Source: Pseudomonas sp. AB6
Lineage (GTDB): Bacteria > Pseudomonadota > Gammaproteobacteria > Pseudomonadales > Pseudomonadaceae
Assembly (NCBI RefSeq): GCF_034314105.1
Contig: NZ_JAVIWJ010000001.1
Span: forward strand, 1,923,501 to 1,987,500
Direction: 5' to 3'
DNA length: 64,000 nt
The notes beneath the pieces were generated by a model. That model worked only from the letters and a program-made list of their open reading frames with translations, was not told where the DNA came from and did no database searches. Position numbers and translations under genes: made by a program. This document shows, one piece after another, positions 46,606 to 55,150 of the stretch (positions within the stretch are counted from its first letter, which is position 1; every line of letters begins with the position of its first letter).

Positions 46606-48030
46606 TCAAGCGAATAAATACGCTTCGACATCCATCCCGGCATCTCGCATTTGGGCCAACTTGTAACGCAAGGTCCGAGGACTGATGCCCAGCCGTTCGG
46701 CAGCCTCTTTGCGACGACCGCGTTCAGCGCGCAGAGTGTCGATAATCATTTGAAACTCACGACGCCGCAGGTCGTCACCCAGCGCACCGGCGGACTCGCT
46801 TGCAGGCGGATCGGGTAGCGAACCTTCCAGTGAGGTACGCGCCACCACAAGCAGCCGAGGCTGAGTGGGTACGCCCAACGCCGGCATCGGCGACGCCGTT
46901 ATCGGACCGGCCAAGCAGAAGTCTTGAGCCTGAATCACTCCGCCCTGTTGCAGTATCAATGCGCGTTGAATCGCGTTGTCCAATTCACGCACATTGCCCG
47001 GCCACGGGTAGCTGACCAAGCATGCCTGAGCGTCCGCCGACAATCGAACGCCGGCATGCTTCATTTTATTGACGTGTTTAGACAGCAGCCGCTCAGCCAG
47101 CGGCAGAATGTCGGCGGTCCGTTCCCGCAAAGGGCGCCACGCCAAAGGGAATACCGAAATTCGATAGTAAAGATCTTCCCGAAAACGCCCAGCCGCCACT
47201 TCGCCAGCGAGATCGCGGTTAGTGGTGGCCAACACACGGATGTCCAAGGTAATGGGCTTGCGCGCACCGACGCGTTCAACTTCTCGCTCCTGCAGGACTC
47301 GCAGCAGTTTCGCTTGCAGACCCAAAGGCATTTCCGAGATTTCGTCGAGCAGAATAGTGCCGCCTTCGGCCTGCTCGAACTTGCCGGCCTGCGCCGCTAT
47401 AGCGCCGGTGAAAGACCCTTTTTCGTGCCCGAACAAAGTCGCCTCAAGCATGTTGTCTGGAATCGCCGCGCAATTAATCGCAATAAACGGCTTGGTGGCG
47501 CGAGTCGACTGTTGATGAATGTAGCGGGCCAGCACCTCCTTACCCGTGCCAGATTCGCCGGAAATCAACACCGTAGAATCACTGCGCGCCACACGCGCCG
47601 CCAAGTCCAGCAATTGCGCGCTGGCAGGTTCGGCAGCCACCGGCCCTTCACCGTCGACCGGCCCCGGACGTCCCAGTGCATGGAGCGCAACCAGTTCCAT
47701 CAATGCTTTGGGCTCGAACGGCTTGACCAGATAGTCCACTGCGCCCTGACGCATGGCATCTACGGCACGATCAACCGTCGCGTGCGCCGTCATCAGCAAT
47801 ACCGGCAACTGCGGATGGCGACTGCGCAGCGCAGTCAACAATTGGTGGCCGTCCATGCCGGGCATGTTGACGTCACTGACCACCAAACTGAACAGCTCTT
47901 CGGCCGCCGCCTCCAGCGCTTCCTCGGCAGAACCGACCGCGCGAAAATCATGACCGGCCAGCAACAGGGTTTCGCCCAATGCTTCACGCAGCGACGGGTC
48001 ATCTTCGACCAGTAATACTTTGATCGCCAT
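46606..48030 (-). CDS. fleR: Sigma-54-dependent response regulator FleR
   Basis: 474 residues from the ATG at 48030, whose A is shared with the fleS stop. The receiver has Asp53 (LVVSDVNMPGMDG). The AAA+ domain has Walker A GESGTGKE, the sigma-54 contact loop as GSFTGA and Walker B (ILLDEISEMP). A Fis-type helix-turn-helix closes the protein (RKEAAERLGISPRTLRYKLAQMRD). FleR activates class III flagellar genes with RpoN after phosphorylation by FleS. Confidence 0.96.
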   Translation of the reverse strand: MAIKVLLVEDDPSLREALGETLLLAGHDFRAVGSAEEALEAAAEELFSLVVSDVNMPGMDGHQLLTALRSRHPQLPVLLMTAHATVDRAVDAMRQGAVDYLVKPFEPKALMELVALHALGRPGPVDGEGPVAAEPASAQLLDLAARVARSDSTVLISGESGTGKEVLARYIHQQSTRATKPFIAINCAAIPDNMLEATLFGHEKGSFTGAIAAQAGKFEQAEGGTILLDEISEMPLGLQAKLLRVLQEREVERVGARKPITLDIRVLATTNRDLAGEVAAGRFREDLYYRISVFPLAWRPLRERTADILPLAERLLSKHVNKMKHAGVRLSADAQACLVSYPWPGNVRELDNAIQRALILQQGGVIQAQDFCLAGPITASPMPALGVPTQPRLLVVARTSLEGSLPDPPASESAGALGDDLRRREFQMIIDTLRAERGRRKEAAERLGISPRTLRYKLAQMRDAGMDVEAYLFA

Positions 48031-49244
48031 CAGTTGAGGCCTGTAACGATGGCAGCGGGTATCAATGGCAGGGAAATAATCGCGCAAGTGCCACGGCCCG
48101 GACGGGAGAGAAACTGTAACTGCCCCTGATGCGCACGCGTCACTGCATTGACAACCGCCAAGCCCAAACCGGTACCGGTCGCTTTGGTGGTGAAAAACGG
48201 CTCGCCAATCCGTGCCAATGCCGCGGCATCAATACCGCTGCCGTTGTCACTGATGCAGACACGAAGGGTATCGCCGCGCCCATACAGGTGTATTTTCAAG
48301 CGGGCCTTACCGGCACTGGCTTGGATCGCGTTTTCAATCAGGTTGAGCAGTGCACCCACCAAGGTGTCGCGATTGCAGAGTAATTCGCCCTCAAGCGGAT
48401 CGCATTGCCAGCGCACCGGCATATCTCGCACCTGATTCTGGGCCGACGCCTGCAAGGCTTGAAACAGCTGTTGCGGTGCAAGGCGGTCGGTCATCGGCAA
48501 CTCACCGCGAGCGAACACCAGCATGTCGCGCACCTGATGCTCAAGCTCGTGCAAACGCTCTTTCAAGCGGCCGGCGAACCGCTGTTGAGTCGCCACCGGC
48601 AACTCTTGCTCAGTCAAATGACTGGCGTAGATCAACGCGGCGGACAGCGGCGTGCGAATTTGATGCGCTAAAGAGGCAACCATTCGGCCCAAGGATGACA
48701 GGCGCTCGTGGCGAGCCAGCTGCTCTTGCAAATGGCGGGTTTCAGTGAGGTCGGTCAGCAGCACCAACTGACCTGGTTCAGCGTCGAGTGAACGCGTAGC
48801 AATTGACAGTCGCCGCCCGTCTTTGAGCGAAACTTCGTGACCGTCATCGTCACGCGGCGCGAAACAACGACCGATCACTCGCCACCACAATTCGCCAACC
48901 AAGGGCTCGCCCAACAAATCGCCAGCCGCCGGGTTGGCTTCACGCACTCTGCCATGGTCGTCGATGACGATCACACCGCCGGGTAACAGCGACAACAGGT
49001 TTTGCAAACGATTGGCCAACAACTCTTTCTCAGCTAACTCCTGCATCCGCTGGGCGCTGACCACGGCCAGCTCGCCTTTCAGCTCGGCAACCCGCGCTTC
49101 AAGCAAACCGTAGGAATCACTTAATTGGTTCGACATCTGATTGAACAGCGAGAATGCCTGCTCAAGACCGGCCCGACTTTCTGCTTCTAGGGACGGCTGC
49201 GCTCCGAGAGGAACGGCAGAAGACAACTGGGCGGCCTGGGGCAT
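48030..49244 (-). CDS. fleS: Sensor histidine kinase FleS
   Basis: 404 residues from the ATG at 49244, with GAGAG at good spacing; an in-frame ATG at 49259 is less well placed. There are no membrane segments, so the kinase is cytosolic. A coiled coil, a PAS domain (VIVIDDHGRVREANPAAGDLLGE), HisKA with His194 (ASLAHQIRTPLSAAL) and an HATPase domain (NLIENAIQASAG, DNGSGID, GTGLGLAVV) follow in order. It phosphorylates FleR. Confidence 0.96.
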   Translation of the reverse strand: MPQAAQLSSAVPLGAQPSLEAESRAGLEQAFSLFNQMSNQLSDSYGLLEARVAELKGELAVVSAQRMQELAEKELLANRLQNLLSLLPGGVIVIDDHGRVREANPAAGDLLGEPLVGELWWRVIGRCFAPRDDDGHEVSLKDGRRLSIATRSLDAEPGQLVLLTDLTETRHLQEQLARHERLSSLGRMVASLAHQIRTPLSAALIYASHLTEQELPVATQQRFAGRLKERLHELEHQVRDMLVFARGELPMTDRLAPQQLFQALQASAQNQVRDMPVRWQCDPLEGELLCNRDTLVGALLNLIENAIQASAGKARLKIHLYGRGDTLRVCISDNGSGIDAAALARIGEPFFTTKATGTGLGLAVVNAVTRAHQGQLQFLSRPGRGTCAIISLPLIPAAIVTGLN

Positions 49245-49296
49245 AGTGATCTCTCGCATGGCGAACCGTCATTAAACGGTGTGTAGCCAGTGACCT

Positions 49297-49312
49297 AGCA
49301 ATACCCATGCCG
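49297..49312 (-). promoter_or_regulatory. Sigma-54 promoter for fleSR
   Basis: On the minus strand CGGCATGGGTATTGCT keeps GG-N10-GC spacing and a consensus -12; the first base of the -24 box differs. It sits directly after the fleQ terminator, about 55 bases before the fleS start. FleQ/RpoN control of fleSR is established in P. aeruginosa. Confidence 0.8.
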
Positions 49313-49338
49313 AAAAAAAACCCCTGTATATTCAGGGG
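49313..49338 (-). terminator. Rho-independent terminator of fleQ
   Basis: On the minus strand CCCCTG and CAGGGG pair around a six-base loop, followed by an eight-base T-run. It lies 28 bases past the fleQ stop codon and separates fleQ from fleSR. Confidence 0.92.
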
Positions 49339-49365
49339 TTTAGTTATCAGGCCAAAATCCGCGCG

Positions 49366-50841
49366 TCAATCATCTGCCTGCTCATCGCCATCACGACGGC
49401 TCATGCCGTACTTACGCATCTTTTCCACCAATGTGGTGCGGCGTATGCGTAGCCTTTCTGCAGCACGGGCCACGATGCCATTGGCGTCGTCCAGCGCCTG
49501 TTGAATCAAGCCCTGCTCAAGTCCGCCCAGGTAATCCTTGAGGTCTAAACCTTCCGGCGGCAACAGCGCGCTGGAGGCAAAATTCGGCGTGTGTCCATTG
49601 ATAGCCACCCGCTCTTCCAGGTCACTGCGCAGGCTGTCAACTAACTGCTCGTCTTCATCATCGACGTAGCGAAACTTCTTGGGCAGCTCAATAACACCGA
49701 TGACTCCGTAGGGGTGCATGATCGCCATACGCTCTACGAGGTTTGCCAGTTCCCGGACGTTACCCGGCCAAGGGTGGCGGCAAAGCGACATGATGGCGGC
49801 GGAATTGAAGCGTATCGAGCCACGCTTTTCATGCTCCATGCGCGAGATCAGCTCGTTCATCAACAGCGGAATGTCTTCTACGCGCTCACGCAGCGGAGCC
49901 ATTTCGATTGGAAATACGTTCAAGCGGTAATACAGGTCTTCACGGAACGTTCCGACCTCAATCATGCTTTCAAGATTTTTGTGCGTTGCAGCGATGATTC
50001 GCACGTCAACACTTTGAGTCTTGTTGCTGCCGACGCGCTCAAATGTGCGTTCTTGCAGAACGCGCAGCAGTTTGACCTGCATGGGCAGCGGCATGTCGCC
50101 AATTTCATCGAGGAACAACGTACCGCCATTAGCCAGTTCAAAGCGCCCGGCACGGCTGGTAATCGCACCGGTAAAGGCGCCCTTCTCGTGACCGAACAAT
50201 TCGCTTTCGAGCAACTCTGCGGGGATCGCACCGCAATTGACCGGCACGAATGGCGCGTCGCGGCGCTTGGAGTGATAGTGCAAATTACGTGCAACCACTT
50301 CCTTGCCAGTTCCAGACTCGCCGAGGATCAGCACGCTGGCGTCGGTATCCGCGACCTGCTGCATCATTTGCCGAACATGCTGAATGGCGCGACTGGTGCC
50401 TACCAGACTGCGAAACAGGTTCGGCTCACGATGACGACCGCGCTCCCGGGCTTGGTCGTACATTTCACGATAGACCTGGGCGCGGTGCAGAGAGTCCAGC
50501 AGCTTGCTGTAGCTCGGGGGCATTTCCAGGGTAGACAGCACTCGCCGACGCAAGTCATCCGGGAGGTCAATAGAGCCCACTTCTCCCATTAACATCACAG
50601 GAAGGAACTCATCCCACCCAGCGAGTGTCTTAAGCAGCCCATGGAGAGTACTAGGTGCGCTCACAGCGCCAACCAGCACGCACAGGACTTCGCGGGTTGA
50701 GGCAAGAGGAGTAACCACCTGCTGCCAATCCTGGCTTGAACAGGCTAAATTTTCTTCACCAAGAAAATTTAAAATAACCGCCATATCACGGCGGCGCTGG
50801 CTATCGTCATCAATTAGTAGAATCTTGATTTCACGCCACAT
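49366..50841 (-). CDS. fleQ: Flagellar master regulator FleQ
   Basis: 491 residues. A divergent receiver-like FleQ domain ([24 protein letters not shown]) is followed by AAA+ with Walker A GESGTGKE, loop EKGAFTGA and Walker [11 protein letters not shown], then a C-terminal Fis-type helix-turn-helix ([26 protein letters not shown]). FleQ activates sigma-54 flagellar promoters, is antagonised by FleN, and in several pseudomonads binds c-di-GMP. It is monocistronic, bounded by its own terminator. Confidence 0.97.
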   Translation of the reverse strand: MWREIKILLIDDDSQRRRDMAVILNFLGEENLACSSQDWQQVVTPLASTREVLCVLVGAVSAPSTLHGLLKTLAGWDEFLPVMLMGEVGSIDLPDDLRRRVLSTLEMPPSYSKLLDSLHRAQVYREMYDQARERGRHREPNLFRSLVGTSRAIQHVRQMMQQVADTDASVLILGESGTGKEVVARNLHYHSKRRDAPFVPVNCGAIPAELLESELFGHEKGAFTGAITSRAGRFELANGGTLFLDEIGDMPLPMQVKLLRVLQERTFERVGSNKTQSVDVRIIAATHKNLESMIEVGTFREDLYYRLNVFPIEMAPLRERVEDIPLLMNELISRMEHEKRGSIRFNSAAIMSLCRHPWPGNVRELANLVERMAIMHPYGVIGVIELPKKFRYVDDEDEQLVDSLRSDLEERVAINGHTPNFASSALLPPEGLDLKDYLGGLEQGLIQQALDDANGIVARAAERLRIRRTTLVEKMRKYGMSRRDGDEQADD

Positions 50842-50893
50842 GCAATAGCAACTTCCCTAGTCAACTCAATGCCCATGAAATAAGGCAGCTTGG

Positions 50894-50922
50894 CGTCTAA
50901 AGCCCGTATGACAATTTAGACG
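50894..50922. promoter_or_regulatory. 8-bp dyad in the fleQ leader
   Basis: CGTCTAAA and TTTAGACG are perfect inverted repeats with a 13-base spacer, centred about 65 bases before the fleQ ATG. A repressor site (Vfr represses fleQ in P. aeruginosa) or a leader structure is possible; the sequence does not match an obvious CRP/Vfr consensus. Confidence 0.4.
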
Positions 50923-50944
50923 TCAGAAAATGGTAAGCATCACT

Positions 50945-50973
50945 AGTTAAGTCAAAAAACCATACACTGTCAA
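50945..50973 (-). promoter_or_regulatory. Candidate sigma-70 promoter for fleQ
   Basis: On the minus strand TTGACA is followed 17 bases later by TTAACT. The -35 is perfect and the -10 weak. It lies upstream of the leader dyad in the fliT-fleQ gap. A sigma-70 start is expected because fleQ heads the hierarchy. Confidence 0.4.
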
Positions 50974-51008
50974 ATTTATGGCGCACTACTTTTCGATCCA
51001 CCCAGCTT

Positions 51009-51305
51009 TCAGCCGAACAGATGGTAAACCTTTGTCGCGTTTTTGGCATGCTGGATCTGCGTCATCTCGTCGACTATCGCTTGACGCTCACCCATGGCGA
51101 CCTCAAGCAGTTGGCGATAAACCCCTAGCAACTCTTCCAAATTACTGCGCACCGCCGTTTCGTCGAGCGGACTTTCGCTGATTACGTCATCGACACAGGC
51201 GCGGCACGCCAAGTCCAATTGACCGATAGCATTCCAGTCGCGCTCTGCCAGCGCACCGACCAAGGCTTCACGGGTTTGTTCGATACGCTGCAATGCAAGA
51301 CTCAT
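51009..51305 (-). CDS. fliT: Flagellar chaperone FliT-like protein
   Basis: 98 residues from the ATG at 51305 (MSLALQRIEQTREALVGALAERD), preceded by GAGGGA. Helical throughout. Position after fliS and size fit FliT, the FliD chaperone; sequence conservation in this family is low, so the name rests partly on synteny. Confidence 0.82.
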   Translation of the reverse strand: MSLALQRIEQTREALVGALAERDWNAIGQLDLACRACVDDVISESPLDETAVRSNLEELLGVYRQLLEVAMGERQAIVDEMTQIQHAKNATKVYHLFG

Positions 51306-51330
51306 GGTGCTTCCCTCAAACAGCAGGCAG

Positions 51331-51711
51331 TTAGACCGCAATTGCATCCCAGCCATCTTTGACCGTGCGCAGCAGGTCAGTGACTTCATCGAGAATTTTT
51401 GGGTCATCTTTTATATTGGCTTCGGCCAAGCGAGTCATCATGTACATGTACAGGTTGTCCTGCGGCCCCAGCAATTGCGCTGAGTTGTGCATGTCCAAAC
51501 CTTCGCGTAAGCCACCAACAATGTCTATGGCCTTCCCGATCAGCATGCCTTTGCCTGCGGTGTCCTTACGCTCCATGGCGCCCTTAGCCTGGGCAATACG
51601 GTCAAGGCCGCCTTCCATCAGCATTTGTACCAGACGGTGCGGACTGGCTTCAGATGTTTGGGCCTGCGCGCCAATTTTCTGATACTGCCGTAGAGCTAAC
51701 ATCGGATTCAT
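51331..51711 (-). CDS. fliS: Flagellin export chaperone FliS
   Basis: 126 residues from the ATG at 51711 (MNPMLALRQYQKIGAQAQTSEASPHRLVQMLMEG), with GAGG upstream. The conserved LMEGGLDRIAQAKGAMER helix binds the flagellin C-terminus and prevents early polymerisation. It is separated from fliD by a terminator, so it may need read-through or its own promoter. Confidence 0.95.
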   Translation of the reverse strand: MNPMLALRQYQKIGAQAQTSEASPHRLVQMLMEGGLDRIAQAKGAMERKDTAGKGMLIGKAIDIVGGLREGLDMHNSAQLLGPQDNLYMYMMTRLAEANIKDDPKILDEVTDLLRTVKDGWDAIAV

Positions 51712-51786
51712 GTTCTGCCTCATCACATCTCAAAATGGGTATAAAAGGCTATCGACGCAGCGTGCCGAAACTTTAGACTTCAAATG

Positions 51787-51825
51787 AAAAACCCGGCATG
51801 CGGATTGAACGCAGCCGGGCTTTTT
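51787..51825 (-). terminator. Bidirectional terminator after fliD
   Basis: CCCGGC and GCCGGG pair, with a second inner stem (TGCG/CGCA) and flanking A5 and T5 runs on opposite sides. It lies 17 bases past the fliD stop codon. Confidence 0.85.
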
Positions 51826-51841
51826 CTTCAAAAGCGAACGA

Positions 51842-53269
51842 TCAGGCTTTTGTCCCGTTCAGCGAGGCAAAGAATGCGGTAATGCTGGTTGCAGTGGCTT
51901 TGAGCTGACCAACGATCAAATCCATCGCGTTATATTTCGCGGTCAACTGAGCTGTCAGGCTGGCTGTGCGCGTGTTTAGCGCGGTCTGCCGAGCAGTCAG
52001 ATCCCTTTGCTCAGAGTTCAAACTGGTAGTACGAGTAGCGAGAATACCGCCCGGTTGTGTGTAAGGCGTGAGGACAGCGGCCATACGTGTCAGCATACCG
52101 TTGACGCCTGGTGTACCATCGGCTTTGGGCGTTCCGGAAAACAGGTTCTGAACCTGACCACCCAGATTTTTGTCGTTCATCGCTGATGTAAATTTGGCGG
52201 TATCCAAGCTCAACGTCCCATCGGCTTGAGAAGTCTGAATACCCAGCTGCGACAGCACCGACAGCTTGCTGCCCGGCCCAGGCGTTACCAACACGCCCCT
52301 AAGAGAGGCAATTAGCGAGCGTGGCAATGGATCGTTCGCCATCGCGCCACCATCGCCCACAGTCCCGTTAGCCGCAATTGCACCAGGCGCTGTCAGCGTA
52401 TTAATGGTTTTGGTCAACGCGTTGTAGGCACTGATGAACGTTTGCAGGGATGTCTGCAGCCCGGAAGTGTTAGTCGCGACGGCTACCGTTGAAGTTGCAC
52501 CTGCACCCACCAGCAGTGTCATGCTGATCCCGCTAATAGGGGTTACGGTATTGGTGGCGCTGGACACTGCCAAGCCGTCAACGGTAAATTTCGCGTCCTG
52601 AGCAACTGCCCCGATATAACCGGCACTGCCTGAACTGCCATCCATCAACGTAGTGCCATTGATGACCAGCCCCGCAATACCACTGGTACTGAGGTCGCTG
52701 CCAGCGCCGGAAGTGGTTGAGCCCAGCACCAGACGAGAGCCATTGGCATCGGTCACGATGTTGGCTGTAACTCCGTTGCTTTTAAGGGTCGAGTTGATGG
52801 CATCCCGCGTTGACTGAAGCGTTGAGCCATCCGGAATAGTAACTTTATAAACAGTGCCATTTTGACTGATGTTCAAAGTCCCAGTCGGAATGGCACTGGA
52901 TGCACCGCCAGAAAATGATGCGCTGGCGACTTTCGATCCAGTAGCCAGTTGCTGCACAGCGATAAGGTAACTGCCACTCACCGCCGTGTTATCCGACTTG
53001 GTGGTTAAAGTTGCCGGGGTCGATGAAGTAGCAGAAAAACCGGTAAACGCTGGAGCACTGGGATTGCTAAGACCGGTCAGGGCGGTCTGGAAGGTCGCCA
53101 TTGCGCTTTTCAGCTGACTAACGCCTGAAAGCTTAGCCGTCACATCAGCGGTTTGAGATTTGATCTGCGTCGTATCGGCAATCGTGTCAGAAGCTACCAA
53201 TGCAGACACAATCGAGCCAATATCAAGGCCTGAACCAAGGCCAGTGCTGGTAGTAATTGGACTTGCCAT
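51842..53269 (-). CDS. fliD: Flagellar filament cap protein FliD
   Basis: 475 residues. The N-terminal FliD domain begins GLGSGLDIGSIVSALVASDTI with helical KSQTADVTAKLSGVSQLKSAMATF. The Ser/Thr/Gly-rich middle is the variable cap region. The C-terminal helices (LTARQTALNTRTASLTAQLTAKYNAMDLIVGQLKAT) form the leg. It caps the filament tip and can act as an adhesin. It has no cysteine. Confidence 0.95.
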   Translation of the reverse strand: MASPITTSTGLGSGLDIGSIVSALVASDTIADTTQIKSQTADVTAKLSGVSQLKSAMATFQTALTGLSNPSAPAFTGFSATSSTPATLTTKSDNTAVSGSYLIAVQQLATGSKVASASFSGGASSAIPTGTLNISQNGTVYKVTIPDGSTLQSTRDAINSTLKSNGVTANIVTDANGSRLVLGSTTSGAGSDLSTSGIAGLVINGTTLMDGSSGSAGYIGAVAQDAKFTVDGLAVSSATNTVTPISGISMTLLVGAGATSTVAVATNTSGLQTSLQTFISAYNALTKTINTLTAPGAIAANGTVGDGGAMANDPLPRSLIASLRGVLVTPGPGSKLSVLSQLGIQTSQADGTLSLDTAKFTSAMNDKNLGGQVQNLFSGTPKADGTPGVNGMLTRMAAVLTPYTQPGGILATRTTSLNSEQRDLTARQTALNTRTASLTAQLTAKYNAMDLIVGQLKATATSITAFFASLNGTKA

Positions 53270-53307
53270 GTAGATGGATCTCCTTTCTTTTTACGTACGA
53301 CAGTCTT

Positions 53308-53326
53308 TTGACCACTGTGTGGTCAA
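53308..53326. promoter_or_regulatory. Perfect 8-bp dyad in the flaG-fliD gap
   Basis: TTGACCAC-TGT-GTGGTCAA lies 39 bases before the fliD ATG. No T-run follows on either strand, so it is not a standard terminator. It may be an operator or a 5' leader hairpin. Confidence 0.4.
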
Positions 53327-53356
53327 CAGAACTTAACAACACAATTCATGCCAGCT

Positions 53357-53722
53357 TTATGCTTTGCCGTTGAACAACACGCTGCTCGCATTCTTCAAGC
53401 TGTCTGCGAGCTTCAACACTTCTTCCGAAGGGAGCTGCCGGACAACCTCGCCGGTTTCACTGGCAATTACTTTTACCACGATCTTGCCGGACCTTTCGTC
53501 GATAGAAAATTTCAGATTACGTTTGGTGGCATCCACAAATTTTTCAATCTGCTGGACGGCCTGCTTCAATTTTTCCGTGTCGGTGCTTTTGTCTGCGTGC
53601 ACTTCTGCAACAGTAGCGTCCCTTGTAACGACGACCGCAGACGTCGCAGCAGATTTAACAGCGGCCGTAGTAACGGGCACGGGGGTGGGGTAAGTCGAGT
53701 TCAGCTTAACGCTCATATCCAT
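53357..53722 (-). CDS. flaG: Flagellar protein FlaG
   Basis: 121 residues from the ATG at 53722, which sits eight bases after GGAGG; ATGs at 53728 and 53716 are worse placed. The C-terminal FlaG domain is clear (RNLKFSIDERSGKIVVKVIASETGEVVRQLPSEEVLKLADSL). The N-terminal part is Val/Ala/Thr-rich. FlaG influences filament length in other bacteria. It follows fliC by about 75 bp. Confidence 0.93.
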   Translation of the reverse strand: MDMSVKLNSTYPTPVPVTTAAVKSAATSAVVVTRDATVAEVHADKSTDTEKLKQAVQQIEKFVDATKRNLKFSIDERSGKIVVKVIASETGEVVRQLPSEEVLKLADSLKNASSVLFNGKA

Positions 53723-53796
53723 GTCCATCACCTCCCTAAAACTAAAAAAGCGAGAAAGCACGTAAACGCACTCCCCCGCCAAAACTCATTCCGAAA

Positions 53797-54876
53797 TTAC
53801 TGAAGCAGTTTCAGTACAGCGGAAGGCAGTTGGTTAGCCTGAGCCAGAACTGCAGTGGAAGCAGACTGCAGTGTTTGCTGCTTGGTCAGGTTAGCTGTTT
53901 CAGCCGCGAAGTCGGTGTCCTGAATACGACCCAGTGCAGCGGTAGCATTCTGGTTTACGTTTTGCAGGTTACGGATGGTGCTGGCTAGACGGTTCTGCGA
54001 AGCACCCAGGTTGGCACGTGTGCTGTTGATGGTAGCCAGTGCAGCATCGATCGCGGTGATCGCGTTGTCGATGTTGCCGCTAGCGGTACCCGCAACAGAA
54101 GCAGCAGACGCAACCGAAGCAGAAGAGGCGTTTCCGGCGACTGCAGCAGATGAAGGAGAAGAAGCAGTAGATGCTGAGGATGGAACAGCAGCGACTGAAG
54201 CACTAGTAGCAGTAGATGCTACGGAAGGAGAACCAGCGTTAGCAGCCGCAGAAGGAGAAGAAGCAGCAGATGCAGCAGATGCAGCAGATGCTACGGAAGC
54301 TGAAGACGCTACAGCCTGAGTATCGGAAGTACCCGAAACAGAGACGGAGGCGCTGGCAACAGACAACGAGGCGGCGTCGAACTTGTTACCCAAGGCCAGG
54401 TTAATGTGGTTAGCAGAGCCGGTTTCAGAACCGACTTGCAGGATCAGGTTACCCGCTGAGCCGTCCAGCAAATTCTTGCCGTTCAAGCTGGTGCTTGCAG
54501 CGATACGGGTCAATTCGTCAGACATTTGACCGAATTCAGCGTTCAGAGCCACACGGTCCGAGCTGCTGTTACTGTCGTTTCGTGACTGAACCGACAATTC
54601 ACGCATACGCTGCAGAATGTTGGTCGATTCTTGCAGCGCGCCTTCAGCGGTCTGCGCCATCGAGATACCGTCGTTAGCGTTTTTAATTGCTACAGTCTGG
54701 CCACGAATTTGGCTGGTTTCACGGTTAGCAATCTGCAGGCCGGCAGCGTCATCTTTAGCGCTGTTGATTTTCAGGCCGGAAGACAGACGAGTCATCGCGG
54801 AGGTCAGTGCGTCAGACGCTTTGTTCAGGTTGTTCTGTACTGCCAAGGAGGCAATGTTTGTGTTTACGCCTAACAT
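53797..54876 (-). CDS. fliC: Flagellin with Ser/Ala low-complexity central domain
   Basis: 359 residues. The N-terminal D0/D1 region (to about 165) and the C-terminal D1/D0 region (from about 268, ending [19 protein letters not shown]) are typical polar flagellin, including the flg22-type segment around residues 29-50 ([20 protein letters not shown]). The central ~98 residues (about 170-267) are almost only Ser, Ala, Val, Thr, Gly and Pro, where pseudomonad flagellins normally have a folded or very short variable domain. The many Ser residues are potential O-glycosylation sites for the adjacent Pse pathway. A sigma-28 site lies upstream. Confidence 0.95.
   Translation of the reverse strand: MLGVNTNIASLAVQNNLNKASDALTSAMTRLSSGLKINSAKDDAAGLQIANRETSQIRGQTVAIKNANDGISMAQTAEGALQESTNILQRMRELSVQSRNDSNSSSDRVALNAEFGQMSDELTRIAASTSLNGKNLLDGSAGNLILQVGSETGSANHINLALGNKFDAASLSVASASVSVSGTSDTQAVASSASVASAASAASAASSPSAAANAGSPSVASTATSASVAAVPSSASTASSPSSAAVAGNASSASVASAASVAGTASGNIDNAITAIDAALATINSTRANLGASQNRLASTIRNLQNVNQNATAALGRIQDTDFAAETANLTKQQTLQSASTAVLAQANQLPSAVLKLLQ
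54076..54369 (-). repeat. fliC: In-frame imperfect repeats coding the Ser/Ala tract of fliC
   Basis: On the plus strand GCAGCAGAT occurs three times in perfect tandem (54263-54289). A 16-base unit GAAGGAGAAGAAGCAG is repeated exactly 99 bases apart (54152 and 54251), and AGATGCTACGGAAG 72 bases apart (54214 and 54286). All spacings are multiples of three, so gain or loss of units would keep the frame. Confidence 0.85.
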
Positions 54877-54955
54877 AATGAATTCCTCATCGATTGGGGT
54901 AATGCGGCTTCCGGCCCTGGCAACCGCCGGGTTGGCTAGAGAACCTTCATGATGG

Positions 54956-54983
54956 TTATCGTCGAGACAGCACGGACCTTGAG
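54956..54983 (-). promoter_or_regulatory. Sigma-28 (FliA) promoter for fliC
   Basis: On the minus strand CTCAAG and GACGATAA are separated by about 14 bases. This fits the pseudomonad FliA pattern TCAAG...GCCGATA with one mismatch in the -10. It predicts a leader of about 75 bases before the fliC ATG. Confidence 0.65.
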
Positions 54984-55100
54984 GGGTTTTTTAAAAAATA
55001 TTGCCATTACCCTGACATCCCTACACTTGTCGGGGGCTGCAGCGCTATTTGCCTCGTCGTCCATTACCGGTTCAAACCATCAATTTCCAATCTGTGAGGC

Positions 55101-55123
55101 CTGACGTCCCAAAAGGACGCCAG
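55101..55123 (-). terminator. Hairpin after the second flagellin gene
   Basis: CTGACGTCC and GGACGCCAG pair with one mismatch around a five-base loop, 27 bases past the stop codon. No T-run follows on the minus strand; termination is plausible but not certain. Confidence 0.45.
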
Positions 55124-55150
55124 GGTTGAAACATATCCGAAGACGTTTTT

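Noticed and set aside
53339..53354. Possible sigma-54 site before fliD (TGGCAT on the minus strand)
   Set aside because: The -12 dinucleotide is GT instead of GC at the required ten-base spacing; the essential GC is missing.
53975..54319. Plus-strand frame of 114 residues, Ala/Glu/Asp-rich, opposite the fliC central tract
   Set aside because: It is the mirror of the Ser/Ala repeat region; it has no ribosome-binding site and its composition simply reflects the repeats on the other strand.
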